This document shows, one piece after another, positions 45,414 to 58,571 of a DNA stretch of 64,000 nucleotides. Source of the stretch: Bryoerythrophyllum caledonicum (taxonomy: Eukaryota; Streptophyta; Bryopsida; Pottiales; Pottiaceae). Both the position numbers and the translations under genes were made by a program. How positions within the stretch are numbered: position 1 is the stretch's first letter; each line of letters opens with the position of its first letter. Location: positions 41,081,158 through 41,145,157 of the forward strand of contig OZ020514.1 in assembly GCA_963971425.1 (NCBI GenBank). Reading direction: 5' to 3'. The notes beneath the pieces were generated by a model, which was given only the letters and a program-made list of their open reading frames with translations, did no database searches and had not been told where the DNA came from.

Positions 45414-45544
45414 GGACCATGATACCTTATAAAATACCTGGGCCCTACAGTACCCCATAATATATATGGGTCGTGATACTCTATAATATATACAAGCTGT
45501 GATAGTCTATAATTTACCTCGATCATGATAGCATGTGAATTACC
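45414..45544 (+). repeat. Degenerate 26-28-bp tandem repeat, about five units
   Basis: Units such as GGGTCGTGATACTCTATAAT and AAGCTGTGATAGTCTATAAT recur every 26-28 bp with heavy divergence. It ends about 28 bp before the Helitron-like element at 45573. Confidence 0.6.
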
Positions 45545-45572
45545 TTTGTCATTTGCCAAGTCGCCTTGGAAT

Positions 45573-45876
45573 ATCTACTACATATAATTAAAGTGGAAGG
45601 GCCAATACTCAGTCAATATCCATGCACTCTGTTGCACCATGTAGCAATATCCGGCCTGCTTCGATGTTGGCCTTCCTTGATACATGGCAATATTGCTAGG
45701 TAAAAGTAGGAAAGAAACATACCTGGTGATAGAAACGAGGCATACCTAGGTTATAACTACCATAGGAGGCAACAACATCTAGCATTAATTTTTATTTTTT
45801 TATTTTTACTTTTACAATTTTGGTTAACTTTCCTAAGCTTACAATTTCCATTGGTGACAACGAGTTCGTATACTAA
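45573..45876 (+). mobile_element. Helitron-like non-autonomous element, about 300 bp
   Basis: The 5' end, TCTACTACATATAATTAAAG, closely resembles plant Helitron starts. The 3' end is GTATACTAA followed by T, fitting CTRR, and the insertion sits between A (45572) and T (45877). A short hairpin-like TTG...CAA lies before the end. The last 70 bp match the element ending at 9634. There is no coding capacity. Confidence 0.55.
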
Positions 45877-46019
45877 TAAATATAAATATATGTATAAGTG
45901 TGCCAATTTATATCATTGATACCAAGGTGATACCCGCTACCTAACTAGGAGATAACTAGGAGATATTTCCAAGAAGGAAGACGGGGGCTTAACTTGGGAC
46001 AAGGGCTTTATTTTAACTT

Positions 46020-46098
46020 TTATTTTTATAATTTTAGTTACGAGACCTAAAGTTACAACACCCGTTGGGAACAACCGGTGAGTATACTTGTATCATAT
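46020..46098 (+). repeat. Diverged third copy of the Helitron-like 3' end
   Basis: TTTTTATAATTTTAGTTACG through CCCGTTGGGAACAACCGG and GTATACTTG matches the 3' ends at 9634 and 45876. The hairpin is clearest here (CCGTTG/CAACCGG). The terminal CTTG departs from CTRR, and I found no 5' end. Confidence 0.45.
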
Positions 46099-47479
46099 AA
46101 TATAAATGCAATAAGTTAAAAGTATATACTCTTCCAAAAACATATATATGCATGGTAAATCTATATTAAATACTTTAATGTTTTCAATACCATAGAATCT
46201 AATTAGTAAAAGTATCGAATCAAAAACTCAAATCTCCCAAATAAATTGGAATATGTTAGTAGAAGTTTCAAATTATATGAATTTGATCTTCAAAAAACAA
46301 AAAAGTTGTTGGTAAAAGTATCAAAGTAATAGAATTAAATGTTCCCAATAGATATATATATATTTTTGGGCGGTCAACTAGGTAAGTAAACAACAATATT
46401 CTATTGATATCAATATCTTTGAAATACTCATGTTCGTCCTTCCTTTCAATTAGGCTAATCTATATATTTAGGAGATTTAATTTTTTAACTTTAGTACTCT
46501 TACTTTAATACAAGTTAAGTCAAATTACAATTACAAGATATATCATAATTACAAGTTAGGTAAGTGAAGTTACCATACCTTGTCGGGGACAAAGGGGATC
46601 TGCTAGAAATAATTATATTGAAATCATGTAAATGTAGTGTATGCTTTTGTACATAATGTATAAGTTTTTTACAATTTGTGTAATACATACATACACGTTT
46701 TTTGAACGCCACAAGAGCAAATGCACTAACATACCTTAAGGTTGTAGCCATTGCTAGTATTGCAATAAACAATGTTGAGCCAAGAGGAAATCATGCTTCT
46801 TAACATCTAATATATAGAAATGAGAATCTTGTACGGTATCTCCATTTCCATTGATCATGTACATGATGTGTACAAGGATATTTATTTGTGTTGAGCACCA
46901 TTACATGGTTTGTATTTGGTTTTGAATCTAAAACGTGTAGTGCTCCGCATAGTCGATATGGGACAGAATCATGTCGTCACCCAAGCATTTCATCAACAAC
47001 TTGCAGTGATGATTCTACCACCGTGCAATGAAATTGTGCTCAACAGACCCGGGCAATTTTTACTTCAAGTATTCAAAGAGTATTGTGGCAAAGGTCTCCT
47101 AGTGTGCCTTTACAATTCTCTTCTTTGGTTCCGCTTTGAATGAATCCAATGTTTATTCTTAAAACACTTCCATGTAATGGTTGTTGATGCCAAAGATTCT
47201 ACGGGGCATATCGGTAGCTTCCAAATACCACAATCCTTGCATGTACTCATGACACATGACAATGCATGCCACTCCGCATTCTCTGCTCTAGAACAAATAA
47301 TCTCTCATGAAAGTAATGTTGTTCTAGCAAATATCTCCAAAGGGGCTTGTCAATTTACTTAATTAGTTTGAGATTGACAAACTACACACTCGCATTTTCT
47401 GTAGTGAAGAAGGTAGGTTCTTTTTTGTGCATCTCGAATCTTTCTCTCAACATATCAATCTTGATGTGGTAGCGATAGC
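46099..47479. other. Gene-free AT-rich stretch
   Basis: Minus-strand pieces near 47140-47480 are weakly protein-like (HERLFVLEQRM) and may be the 3' continuation of the decayed frame described at 47480-48265. Otherwise I see nothing. Confidence 0.35.
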
Positions 47480-48265
47480 AGCACACGTTCCTCTCATTGC
47501 AAGCTCTTACAAAATATGGCTTTAGTTTTCAAAAGTCCTTGGCTTAATTGCAACATGAGGATGCACTTCCAGAAACTTGTTGTAAATGGCCACTTCTTTT
47601 GTTTTGCCAATGCAAAAGGAGTTCTATCTAAACGCACAATCTTGCGTTGTAGTGCTAACCTTAAGTTCGTAGAATTCACCTTCAAATTCCTAGACAATGT
47701 TTTTATATTAGTTTCATTTGTAACTACAATCGCATCTAGATTGACAACCTTCCTAGCAAGCTTGTGCATATATTGAGCACCTTTCGCGGCCTCCAACTCC
47801 TGCTAATAGTTTTGTAAAAATTTAAACTGAACCTTTGCATTTTGTTTGCAAGGATAATACTCTAGAAGGAATTGCTTGATGCGCTTATCTTCCAAAAAGC
47901 ACTCCATGATCTTCAACCCTAAAGATGTTGTAGAAGAATCTTGCATCTTACACATTAAAAATTCACGGTCTCGGATACTACACGGCATAGTTTGCGTAAA
48001 GACAACGCACTACCTTCCTCTCCACTGTTGGAGGCATTAGCAAGCAATCTTAACTCTTCATTTTTCTTCCCCTACAGCTCCCGACTTTTTCTTTTTTGCT
48101 CTGCCTCACAATCTCTTAGACTTTGTAGAAATTCAACGAGTTCCGGAGCCCTTGCACGAGGACACTTCTTCTTTGTCCCCGCACGCCTATTGGCATTGCG
48201 AGCATATCCCATAGCAGAAGCAATCCTAATACAGTATTGAAATAAACAATATAAACTTAACAACC
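47480..48265 (-). pseudogene. Decayed coding remnant, unknown family
   Basis: Minus-strand protein-like blocks follow one another in shifting frames. A basic start (MGYARNANRRAGTKKKCPRA, near 48150-48210) leads into a helical Glu/Arg-rich part (EFLQSLRDCEAEQKRKSREL). Then come FLMCKMQDSSTTSLGLKIME (47803-47988) and a Lys/Leu-rich part at 47494-47796. Composition suggests coiled coil. Several stops intervene. It may be related in kind to the remnants at 6 and 12 kb, but I see no convincing alignment. Confidence 0.3.
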
Positions 48266-50346
48266 TAAATACAAAAATCTAAAACCCTAAAGACACTTTG
48301 AGTTGCATCTACTACCAAGCCCTCTTACCTTGGGTCGATCTTAAGCACATCAATTGTTGCAGAATCCTACCTAATCACAGATTGAAAGTGTCAGACATGC
48401 GACAAAACACAATGTACACGATGGCCACAATTTGCCTCAAACCAATAAAGCCGCCAGCATTTTGGGATTTCAAATTTTGCACAGTTCATACTAGTTGTAC
48501 TGGTTTATATTCCTTGTACAAAAAATCTCGAATTTGGCCACAGATAGACTGTATTGTGGGAATATCCATTAGCTACATACTTTGTTCTATGTGGTTCTTT
48601 ATGATTGAGTCATATGAAGGTGGAGCAAGAGCCAGCAAAAACAAAAGTACAGCTAAGTATATCTCCATTCTGTGGATTACGATGGACTCGCTTTTTTAAA
48701 CAATATTCATTAGTATCTCATAAGTATTTAATACAGAATTCAATGCAATGGCGCTATAAACTTGATATTGATTATAGCACAATCCTTAATGTATGTCTAT
48801 CTTTATTTACATCACAATTCAAAGTGCCATAGATTACTCAACTAGAATTGAACGTTTTAAAAGTCTTTCCAAGTATATTAATTACTCATGTATAATACAA
48901 TGGACAATTCAAAACTTCAATAATCCTTTTCTAACAACAAGATTAGAAGACTAGCAAAATCTGCAACTTCCATCTACGATTAGGATATAAAGAACCAAAA
49001 AGGAAATATTAGTACAACTCTTACAAGTGTACAAGACATGCACGCTACCTCAAGAGCTCCTCTAGAAATCACCTCAAGAGTATAAGCTAAATTAACCTCA
49101 GGGCTTAGTCTAACTTACACATAAGTTTCCAAACCGTGATTCTAACTTGATTGGAAAACAAAATCAACACTTAACAATTTAACAATTCATTTGAAGGTTT
49201 ACTTAGATCACTTTTAACATAAAAACTTTGCCTCTCAATCCGCTGCTACCATAAAAAAGGAGGTAAACCGAGAAGAAAACAACAAAAATAAAATCATTTT
49301 CTCTGAAACTAAGCAACTATGGCTAAAGCTTAGAAAATTATTTCGTTTGTCATTCTATCTTTATAGCTCCAGTTATCCGCTTACTAAATATTATTGCCTT
49401 TGATGAACTTCTCAACGAGAGCTGATTTTTATCCTTTCCATGCCTGTTTGCCCTCTACTCTTAGTCTATCAAAATTTGGCAACGCTTTTATTCCATGATA
49501 GAAACCAAAAATAATGATACACTTGCAACAGAAACAAAGGCAGCCCAAACAAACACACAAGCAAGGCAGTAAAAAGTAGGAATTTTCACAAAGAGCAACA
49601 AAACCTCTAACTTCAACTTTCCTTCTACCAAATTATCACAGATTTGCCACTCACAACAACCAATTATACACTCACAATCCAACAAGAAGAAAGATATAAC
49701 ACAACCACAGCCAAAGAAACTCTATTGCTCTTGAATCCATAAAGATGAATTCACCGATCATCTAGAACTATACTTCCAGGTCTTCTTCAATGCTTTCTCT
49801 ACTAGGTAGACATCCACCAAGATCAAGGCAACCAGATGAAAGACAAACACACCGGGGAAGGAAACAAGGATTACGTACTACACCCATATTACTTCCACAA
49901 GCCAACTTTCTCGGCTACAACATGTATACATTGAGCACGGAACATCAAAGCTTTCTATCTTTCTAGGGTCTCCTCTCTAGAATCACCATGGACACATAAT
50001 CCCAACAAAAACATACACCTTACAAATAATTTTGAAAACATTTTTTAAAACCACAATAAAGTTCCATGCCACTTTTGCACCGCCAAAGCGCTCTAAAGCT
50101 TGCAGTAGTTCCCATAGTTCTTTGTATATTCCTTCGGACCTGCAACCCAACCTCCCCTTTTGGGCCTAGCCCTTTTATCTAACATTTCTTATGTCATTGC
50201 CTTTCACTTCTCTCCTGCTTTGTTCTCTCAGCATCAGTTTCACTACTCCATGGCTGCCTTTCTAATACTCACCAACGCTAAGCCACCAAGCTATTTTTCC
50301 CCTGCCTATTGTCTCATATCAAAATACCTATTGGCACTTTTCAATG
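48266..50346. other. Gene-free stretch before the LTR element
   Basis: Only short frames are present, none of them protein-family-like. I see no RNA gene. Confidence 0.4.
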
Positions 50347-50350
50347 GCAC

Positions 50351-50877
50351 TGATTGGATGAAATTTTGACTTTGTATCCATCCCCTGCAGTTGATTACTC
50401 CCAGTAACCATGAGGCTGTGGTTTTAGATCAAGATGCAATAAAGTGGTTGGAACCGAGGAGCATGGGCAGATGGTTGCCATACAAGAGCAGTTTCCACAA
50501 CTGACCAACCACAAGAAGTTTAAAAGGAGATGATCACGATTAGAACTGCCCCCCCCCCCCCTCCCCCGCACAAAACACCGAGAGTACATTCAGGGAAAGA
50601 GCTCAAGAGCACAAGCATGCAGGGCCGGTCCAGCGACCGACACAGAGACATACAGTAGCAATGATGTAGTTTCAGGAAGATAGAACAGGCAAGTTATGAG
50701 TGTAGGGCCCATAGGTATGAAACATGTAGGTTCATATAAATAAAAGTCTAACTTAAATTGGTTCAGATATAGTAGAGCCCGGAGGTATGATGTATGTAGG
50801 CTCATACAAATAAAAGTTCAACTTAAACAGATACAGATCTTGCAAAGAGTCAGTTGATAATAATCCATACGGTTTCA
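50351..50877 (+). repeat. 5' LTR of the Ty3-type element
   Basis: It begins TGATTGGATG and ends CGGTTTCA, and contains a run of C near 50550. About 95 percent identical to the 3' LTR. Confidence 0.93.
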
Positions 50878-53226
50878 TCTGGTTCCATTGCCGGGACCTC
50901 GAAAGGATTTGTCTGGAGGGTGAGAGCCGGAGCGTCTATGAAGGGATACGACGTAGGGAGAACTATTTTGAGTCATAGCGCCGTGGGAGCCTAAACAACG
51001 AAAAATTGATGTACGCCCCGACCGACCATGCTGTATGAAGTATCGTAATCATCCAAGGAGTCCAGCTGAAGTCAGAAGTTTCGTACAGAGAATCATTAGA
51101 TTGAGTAACGTATATCCTCATTTACGTCAGGAAGATGTCCAACACCACCTGTTCACTCTGCAAAGTTTTGAATGGTCTGGAGAGTGGACAGTACAGTGCA
51201 AAATAGCATTTGATCAAGTTTGCAGTGAGTTAGGCACGATATCAAACAGTTTTGGGAGTAACGAGACGTTACCGCTCGACAACACAAAAGTCACCGCGAA
51301 GGATACGATATTAACGACAAAAAGAAAACCGAGGAACTTGATCAACGGCGGCCTTATCTCAAGAGAGTAGCTGATAAGAGGCATGTGCGATGAGATCGTA
51401 CCATCATGGATGCGGCAAAAGTGGTACGTGGCGTAGAAGAGCGTTTTGTTGTTTCGTTAATCAAATATAATTTTATACACTTAAGACCCTGGTTTCAAAA
51501 TTTTGACCACATAGTCGATGTTTGGAGACGACAAAGTTTCTTAGGGTTTTGGACCGAAGAGTGCGAAGCTGTCTTAGACTTTCTCCTCGAAGTAAATCAT
51601 CGTTCAACTATTTGTAACAACGAAGACGATCCACCATGTTGCCTTGGAGAGAGTTCAACTTCGTCCTACAACGAATCCTACCCTGCAAGTAGTGTGTCGT
51701 AGTAAAACAATAGCCTCACTCTACAGTCCAAATTAGCAAGTCTATATTAAAAATAGATGAAATTTCTTAATATGCATATATATATGGTATACCGGGAGGA
51801 TTGTCAAGCGACGTCGAACGAATCGAGATCGTCCAACATCCACGACTTGTTGTGGTCGAGATAGAACTTCGACCTGTAACGGAAACCGTCACTGGCTTCT
51901 TGACGAGAGAAACGGCCAAACCGGCCAGCAAGACTACGGTAATTTGGATAACAAAGGCAAGCCAGCAGTACGTCAAATCGCCAAGAACAACTCACACGCC
52001 AACGTGCACGGTTTGAAGCTATCGTTCGGGCTGAGGGAGATATGGGAATACTGCTGAAGTACCCTCATCTGCAGGTGTAGAAAGTCTTACTGTCCAAGGT
52101 TCTGCAGCTCGTCATACTGCAATATGCAACGAAACAAAAGCAAGCCGCGTAAAGTTATTTTCTGAGTGACAATGACGATGGAGCTCGACGGAGCGCAAAC
52201 AAGGGGAGCCACAAGAGCGCCGTGCCTCTGATGCTCAAGCTTCTCCTCTTCGCCTTCCACCGCATTGGGAGTTGTAGTCTGGAGACGCATCCTTTGCAAT
52301 CCACTGGACCCAAGTTCCCTGGAAAGGGACGTCAGAGAGGGTGACAACACCGTCGAGTCTGGACCGTGTTACTCCACAAGGCGTGGTCGTCGCGTCTCGC
52401 TGTTTTAAACTTATTGTGCCAAAGGTTCTTTTTTATTTTACTGAAGATATTAACGGTGATCCACTCCACAAGTAGGTGCTCCGTGCAGTGACGACTTTCC
52501 TTGGTGTTTGAGGAGCGTGCAATTTATTGTCATAAAGTTGATATGTGAGCGTAAACTCATGGAACAATTCAAAGTCTCTGGTACCAGCAAAGATCATGTT
52601 CCAGAAGCTTGGGATCAGGCGCAGGAGTAATTTTGGAGAGCCCAGCAAGCAGAAGGGAAGTATTTCATCAAGACCCAGGGCAGGGGTTAACGTGTAACCA
52701 AGCCAAATACGCAGCTCTGATCACTGGATTGGAAAGAGCAAAAGGAAAGAGCATAAAAAAATTGTTGATATGTGGCGACTCCAAACTCGTTTGCAAGCAA
52801 ATTTCCGGAGACCGGGAGGTGAGATCGGCGAATTTGTTACCATATTATGAAACAGTCACTCAATTGAAAGAACGATTTGAAAGCATCTAGGTGTTGCATA
52901 TCCCACGCGAACTGAACCAAGCAACGGACGCAGCAGCAAAGAAGTGAACCATAACAAGTGATAATCTACAGATTGGCGACGCCACAGTTAGAAGATTTTT
53001 TTGCACAATTAGAAGACTTTAGTTCACAGCTAGAGGAGATTTGTTCACAGGTTGGAGGACTTTTTCGCAGTTAGAGGAGATTTGTGCACAGCTAGCGGAT
53101 TTCTGTGCACGAGTAATACACATGCCCACGACAACTAGCAGCAACCTCAATACTTCCTGCAGCGGATCGAGACACGCATAAGGAGACTTTGTTCTCCGTG
53201 ACCACACTTGACTCCGCACGAAACAC
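50878..53226 (+). other. Long leader of the Ty3-type element with an RNase H-like fragment
   Basis: A tRNA primer-binding-like site starts at 50880 (TGGTTCCATTGCCGGGAC), two bases after the LTR. The leader is unusually long (2.3 kb). At about 52609-52890 it holds a stretch resembling the plant-type/archaeal-type RNase H1 fold (GVILESP, LICGDSKLVCKQISG). Such a second RNase H is known in Tat-lineage Ty3 elements, but there it sits in pol, not ahead of gag. Part of a fossil. Confidence 0.65.
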
Positions 53227-54495
53227 ATGCACCTTAGGTTCAATTTGGAAAGAGAGCAATCTTTAACAACTGCGTTTGAAAAAGAGCTGTGGTCGAACTT
53301 TCTGGAGCAGCAAGAGCGACGAGCGAAACGGTCTGCAAGCGCCTCAACCACCCATCAACGCGGCTCGAGACCTCGGTATCAGACCAACATGGTGTCAATT
53401 CCCGTGTTCACAGGGAAAGAAGGAGAAGATCCTGTCAAGTTCCTCCGCCAGTACAAGAGAGCCTGCATGGCGAACGGGGATCGAACTGAACAAGCTTGGC
53501 TAGAATTGTTACCAATACATTTGGATGGTACGGCGACCTTCTGGTTTGAGAGGCAACCGTAGTCTGTAACGTCAACATGGGAAACTCTCACTGCCACCTT
53601 AATTGCTGAATTCCAAGAGCGCGAAAGCTATCAGACCTTACTTGGAACTTTGAGCCTCGTGAAAGAGAGGAACGAAGAAAGTGTGCGTCAGTTCAATGAA
53701 CGTGTGCGCGAGCTTCAAGCACGAATACAGCGAAGCTTGAACTGCATTACTCATGTAAACAGCGACGGACAAAGCTCGGTAGCAGAAAATTCCTCGGCCA
53801 GCATGAGGAGCATTGATGCGCTCGCCCTCCGTAGCTTTGTCGGCGGACTAAAACCGGCGATCCAAGAGATCGAGGCCTGGAAGGAGCCAACAACATTTGA
53901 AGCAGCATTGGCACTTGCACAAAGGAAAGAGCTCAACTTGAGCAGCATTGCGACGCCTCAAGTTATCACAGCAGCAGTCACACCAGTAGTGTCGAGACTG
54001 GTCCAGACAGCCCCTACTTCTCCGGATGCAGGAACCGACACTGTCGCAAAAGGCCACGAAATCTCGCAATTAGTCTCTGACATGCGTGACCTCAAACTTT
54101 TCCTACTTCAAGGGCAAAACAATAACCGAGCCAAGAGTCCAATCAGCGAAAGACCAACTACTACTAAATTTGTCCAATTTGTGACCTGTCACAATTGTGG
54201 GAAACGTGGACATTGCAAATCCGACTGTCCAGAATTAAGTAGACCTCCAACTTCACCAGTAGTGAAGTTAGCCGAAGTCAATCTATTACAGTTGGTCGAA
54301 AATTTAAGAATTCAAGAAATGGAGCCTGAGATCATGGTAGCGAAACGCGGTCGCCCACTTAAGGAACCTAACATGCAAGAGTGCCACCGATCCAAGCGCA
54401 CGAAACTAGACAAGCCCGAAAGACAATCTCAAAGACGAATAGGAGTTGACGACTTAATGCTCAGTAATGGTCAAGGAGAATATTCGATACTCTAA
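53227..54495 (+). mobile_element. gag region of the Ty3-type element (fossil)
   Basis: It has a retrotransposon Gag-type capsid region (IPVFTGKEGEDPVKFLRQYK, LDGTATFWFERQP) and, near 54187-54230, a CCHC zinc knuckle (CHNCGKRGHCKSDCP) followed by a basic tail. It is broken and treated as a fossil. Confidence 0.85.
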
Positions 54496-54534
54496 GCGCT
54501 TGGACGACAGAACGCGAACATAACGGTAGGCCAG

Positions 54535-57500
54535 TTGATCGCCAAGTGTCCATCATTCCGCACGGAACTGAGACAAGGGATTAACACGCGCAGGAAGAAA
54601 GTAACCATTGCTGAAGTGAAGGTGATGGCTAAAGCAAACGGCGACATGAAGTCGCCACAAGTTGAAGCAACCGTGAACGGAAGAGAAGTAGGTGGATGTT
54701 TGATTGATGGGGGTGCAGCTATCAACGTCATGGCTGCATGGTCTGTCGACGAAGCTGGACTTACGTTGAACAAGTTAACAACAGCCAGACTCAAAGTCGA
54801 TGATCAGGGCTGCGTAAGATCATTGGGACAAATTCAACAAATACCGATTACCGTAAATGGTGTTACAATAAAACTGGACTTCATTGTACTTGATATTTCT
54901 ACAGGAAAGGGTGGCTATCCAATGATTCTTGGACGGCCGTGGCTTCGACAGGTTAGAGCTATAAACTACTGGGAGAAGGGGAAATTGAAGATCGGATCAC
55001 ATCTAAATCACGTTAGCATACAAGTAGTGCCAAATCCGTGTTCAACATCGTGCAGCAGTCCCTCGACAAACGACGTCACTGACGATACAGACGAATCGTC
55101 ATGGGGGTCAAATCAAAGCTCGACCTCGAGTGACGAATCTCATACTGAAGTAGAACTTTACGCGATTGATGTTCTCCCGCAGGTACTCGGACGGTCCATG
55201 CAGCACTTAGAAGACAAAAATGTGGTTCCCTCGAGGCAGGATGAGATCCTAGGAGCCGTGAAATTTGGTCCCACGTTGACTGCAGCAGAACACGCCGATC
55301 TTGTACAAGCAGTGATTGATTATTCAGACTTATTCGTCTCAAGACATGTGGATTGCCAGCAATTACAATTGAAGAGCATAAGATCGAACTCACTCCCGAT
55401 GCGAAACCCGTGAGAGCTCGTCAAAAACGGATGGCTCCAGAGAAGATGACGGTTCTTAGGAACGAGCTGAACCGTTTATTAGAAGGAGGCTTCATTACAG
55501 AAGTAAAGAACACGGAATGGGTTTCTCTAGTAGTCATCGTCCCCAAAAAGGGAGGCAAGTGGCGTGTATGCGTGAATTACAAAGCTTTGAATAAATTTAC
55601 AAAGAAAGATAGAGAACCGTTGCCTCACATCGATGAAGTGCTTGACGAAGTTGCCGGCCACAAAATGTTCTCCTTTTGCGATGGGTACTCGGGATATCAT
55701 CAGATACAAATCCACAAAGATAGCATTTTATACACCACGTTTACTACACCTTGGGGAACTTTCGCATGGCTGCACATGCCGTTTGGTTTATGCAACGCAG
55801 GTGGGACATTTCAGCGCGTACAATTCAAAATTTTTGGACCATATATCGGCCGCTTCATCAGGGTATATCTGGATGATTTTGTTGTTTATGGTACGAGATC
55901 AGATCATGTGCAACAAGTATGTGCTGCCTTTCAAAAACTCAGAGAGCATGGTTGCTCTCTCAGCCCCAAAAAATGTAAATTGGGATATGAAGAAGGGCAC
56001 CTGCTAGGACACGTAGTTTCCAAGGATAGGATTCAGGTAGATCCTGATAAAGTAGCTAGGATTCTCGAGATGCCCCAACCTACTACCCGAGAGCAGGTGT
56101 CACGCTTATGGGGTACGACAATTTATCATAATCGATTTATACCCAACCTTGCTGAACTAGGAAAACCAATCAGCTCGTTGATCAGTAAAACGAAGACATT
56201 CAAATGGGGAGAAACACAAGAACAATCCTTTCGGTTTATCAAAGAATGTTTGGCAAGTATTCCAATTATCAAGAACCGTGACTGGAATCGACAATTCATC
56301 ATAAATCCTTCCGCAACTGAGCATGCAATAGCCGCAGTGCTATTACAAAATGATGACAGTGGAAGAGCCCACCCAATTTACTATGCAAGTCGATTAATGT
56401 CAAACTATGAGCTGTGCTACTCACCCATCGAGAAAATCGGGTTGGCATTACTTTTTGCATGCACAAAGTTCAAGCATTATGTGCTATCTAGTCCTCTTTC
56501 GACACTAGTACAATGTGAAGTAGAAGGGCTTAAACAACTCCTACAACAAAAGGATCCTGAAAGAAGAGCAGCTCGTTTGATGGCTTCGTTACAAGCTTTT
56601 GATTTGGAAATCAAATCTGTCAAGGGGACTTGCGCCACCCATGCTGATTTGCTACTTAAAGTGGGTCAACCACCACAAGACAAAGTTGGCAGTTTATCCA
56701 ATGACGGAGATTGCTACCTCTTGACAAACAATCAGAACTTCACAGACTTCCATTATGATGAGATAGTGCAGTATCTAAAAGAATTGAAACTACCCAGAAA
56801 CATCACACCTCAGCAAAGACGAACCATCCGACACCAGAGTCAGACTTACACCTTAATCGGCAACGACCTTTACCGCATAGGAAAGGAAAGTATATTGCAA
56901 CGAGCTTTATCTCCCGACGAAGTGCGTCGCGTATTAGAGCAATGTCATGAAGGTATCTGCGGCGGCATTTTGCTGGCGACATCACAGACCGGAAAATACT
57001 TCAAGGAGGATTTTTCTAGCCGACATTATTCTCAGATTGCAATAGCTTTTGCAGAAGCTGCCTTTAGTGCCAAGCTTTTGGTAAACGAGCAATTCCATAT
57101 ACCCAACTACATCCTATCTACCCGACCGGCATCTTTGAGAAGTGGGGCGTAGATTTTGTAGGACCGCTACCGGTTACGGCAAAGCGGAATGAATATATGA
57201 TTGTAGCAACCGATTATTTATCGAAGTGGGCGGAAGCAGCCCCAGCAAAAAAATGCAACAAGCGTGTCACAGCCGATTTCATCTTTAACAATATCATTTC
57301 TCCATATGGATGTCCTCTCGAAATAGTCACGGATCAAGGCAATCATTTTGTCAATGACGTGGTAACTGAATTAATGCAAAAAATGTCTGTCAAGCACAGG
57401 CGCTCTAGTCTGTACTACCCTCAAGCAAACGGATTGGTAGAGAAGACCAACGGAATCTTAGCTGGTATTATCGGGAAGGTAGTGCACGAGAAGAGTAAAG

Positions 57501-58043
57501 AATGGGACTTACATGTCAACGAAGCCCTGTGGGCGTACAGAACTTCACATAAAACGGCTACAGGATTTACACCATTCCATTTGGCATTCGGTTTTGAAGC
57601 CATAATCCCCGTGGAGCTCGAGCTAGTTTCCCTGCGTGCAGCGGTACGATACGAACTCAGAGACAACGAATTTGTATCGGCACGGCTACTGACTTTAGAG
57701 AAGCTAGATGAAACCTGTTGTGAAGCGTTGCAGCAATACGAAACCCTACAAAACAGACGCAAAGCTAAGCATGATGCTGCGAAACCGACGGTAGCTTTTC
57801 AACTAAGAGACTTAGTCATGATGATCGATCACTGGCTTATCAAGCAGCACGGGCAGAAATTTCGCCCCAAGTGGCAGGGTCCTTTTGCGATTCATCGAGC
57901 GTTTGATAACGGTTCCTACGAGCTTAGCGACCCACCAGGAGAACAACTTCGCAAGTATTATAATGGATCAAAACTCAAGCTCTTCAGAGAACGAGACCTG
58001 CAGCCTCAGAATCTCAACTTGAGACCTGAGCCTGGGGAGGAGA
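54535..58043 (+). mobile_element. pol region of the Ty3-type element (fossil)
   Basis: Parts in order: protease-like fold at about 54640-54990 (GGCLIDGGAAINVMA, ILGRPWL), reverse transcriptase at about 55430-56000 (active site YLDDFVVYG), RNase H at about 56230-56690, an H-C zinc-binding-like region and an integrase core at about 57100-57600 (VATDYLSKWAEA, VTDQGNHFVND, NGLVEKTNGIL), then a C-terminal integrase tail. I see no chromodomain. A purine-rich tract (GGGGAGGAGA, 58034-58043) directly precedes the 3' LTR. Broken in several places. Confidence 0.88.
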
Positions 58044-58567
58044 TGATTGGATGAAATTTTGACTCTGTATCCATCCCCTGCAGTTGATTACTTCTAGTAA
58101 CCGTGAGGTTGTGGTTTTAGATCAAGATGCAGTAAAGCGGTTGGAATTGAGGAGCATGAGTGGATGGTTGCCATACAAGAGCAGTTTCCACAATTGACCA
58201 ACTACAAGAAGTTTAAAAGGAGATGATCACGATTAGAACTCGCCCCCCCCCTCCCCCGCACAAAACACCGAGAGTACATTCAGGGAAAGAGCTCAAGAGC
58301 ACGAGCATGCAGGGCCAGTCCAGGGACCGACATAGAGACATACAGTAGAGATGATGTAGTTTCAGGGAGATAGAACAGGCAAGTTATGAGTGTAGGGCCC
58401 GTAGGTATGAAGCATGCAAGTTCATATAAATAAAAGTCTAACTTAAATTGGTTCAGATATAGTAGAGCCCGGAGGTATGATGTATGTAGGCTCATACAAA
58501 TAAAAGTTCAACTTAAACAGATACAGATCTTGCAAAGAGTCAGTTGATAATAATCCATACGGTTTCA
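58044..58567 (+). repeat. 3' LTR of the Ty3-type element
   Basis: It begins TGATTGGATG right after the polypurine tract and ends CGGTTTCA, and is followed by GCAC, which also precedes the 5' LTR. Confidence 0.93.
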
Positions 58568-58571
58568 GCAC

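Larger units (their letters stand above)
50351..58567 (+). mobile_element. Ty3-type LTR retrotransposon, broken fossil
   Basis: The element is 8.2 kb with two LTRs of 527 and 524 bp, TG...CA ends and a short GCAC repeat on both sides (50347-50350, 58568-58571). The internal order is leader, gag with a CCHC knuckle, retropepsin-like protease, reverse transcriptase, RNase H, integrase, polypurine tract. Integrase after RNase H is the Ty3 order. It is broken, with several interruptions (about four to six) across its genes. The LTRs differ at about 25 of 524 positions by eye, nearly all transitions. At an assumed 1.3e-8 substitutions per site per year that is roughly 2 million years, and less if methylated C decay dominates. 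Confidence 0.93.
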
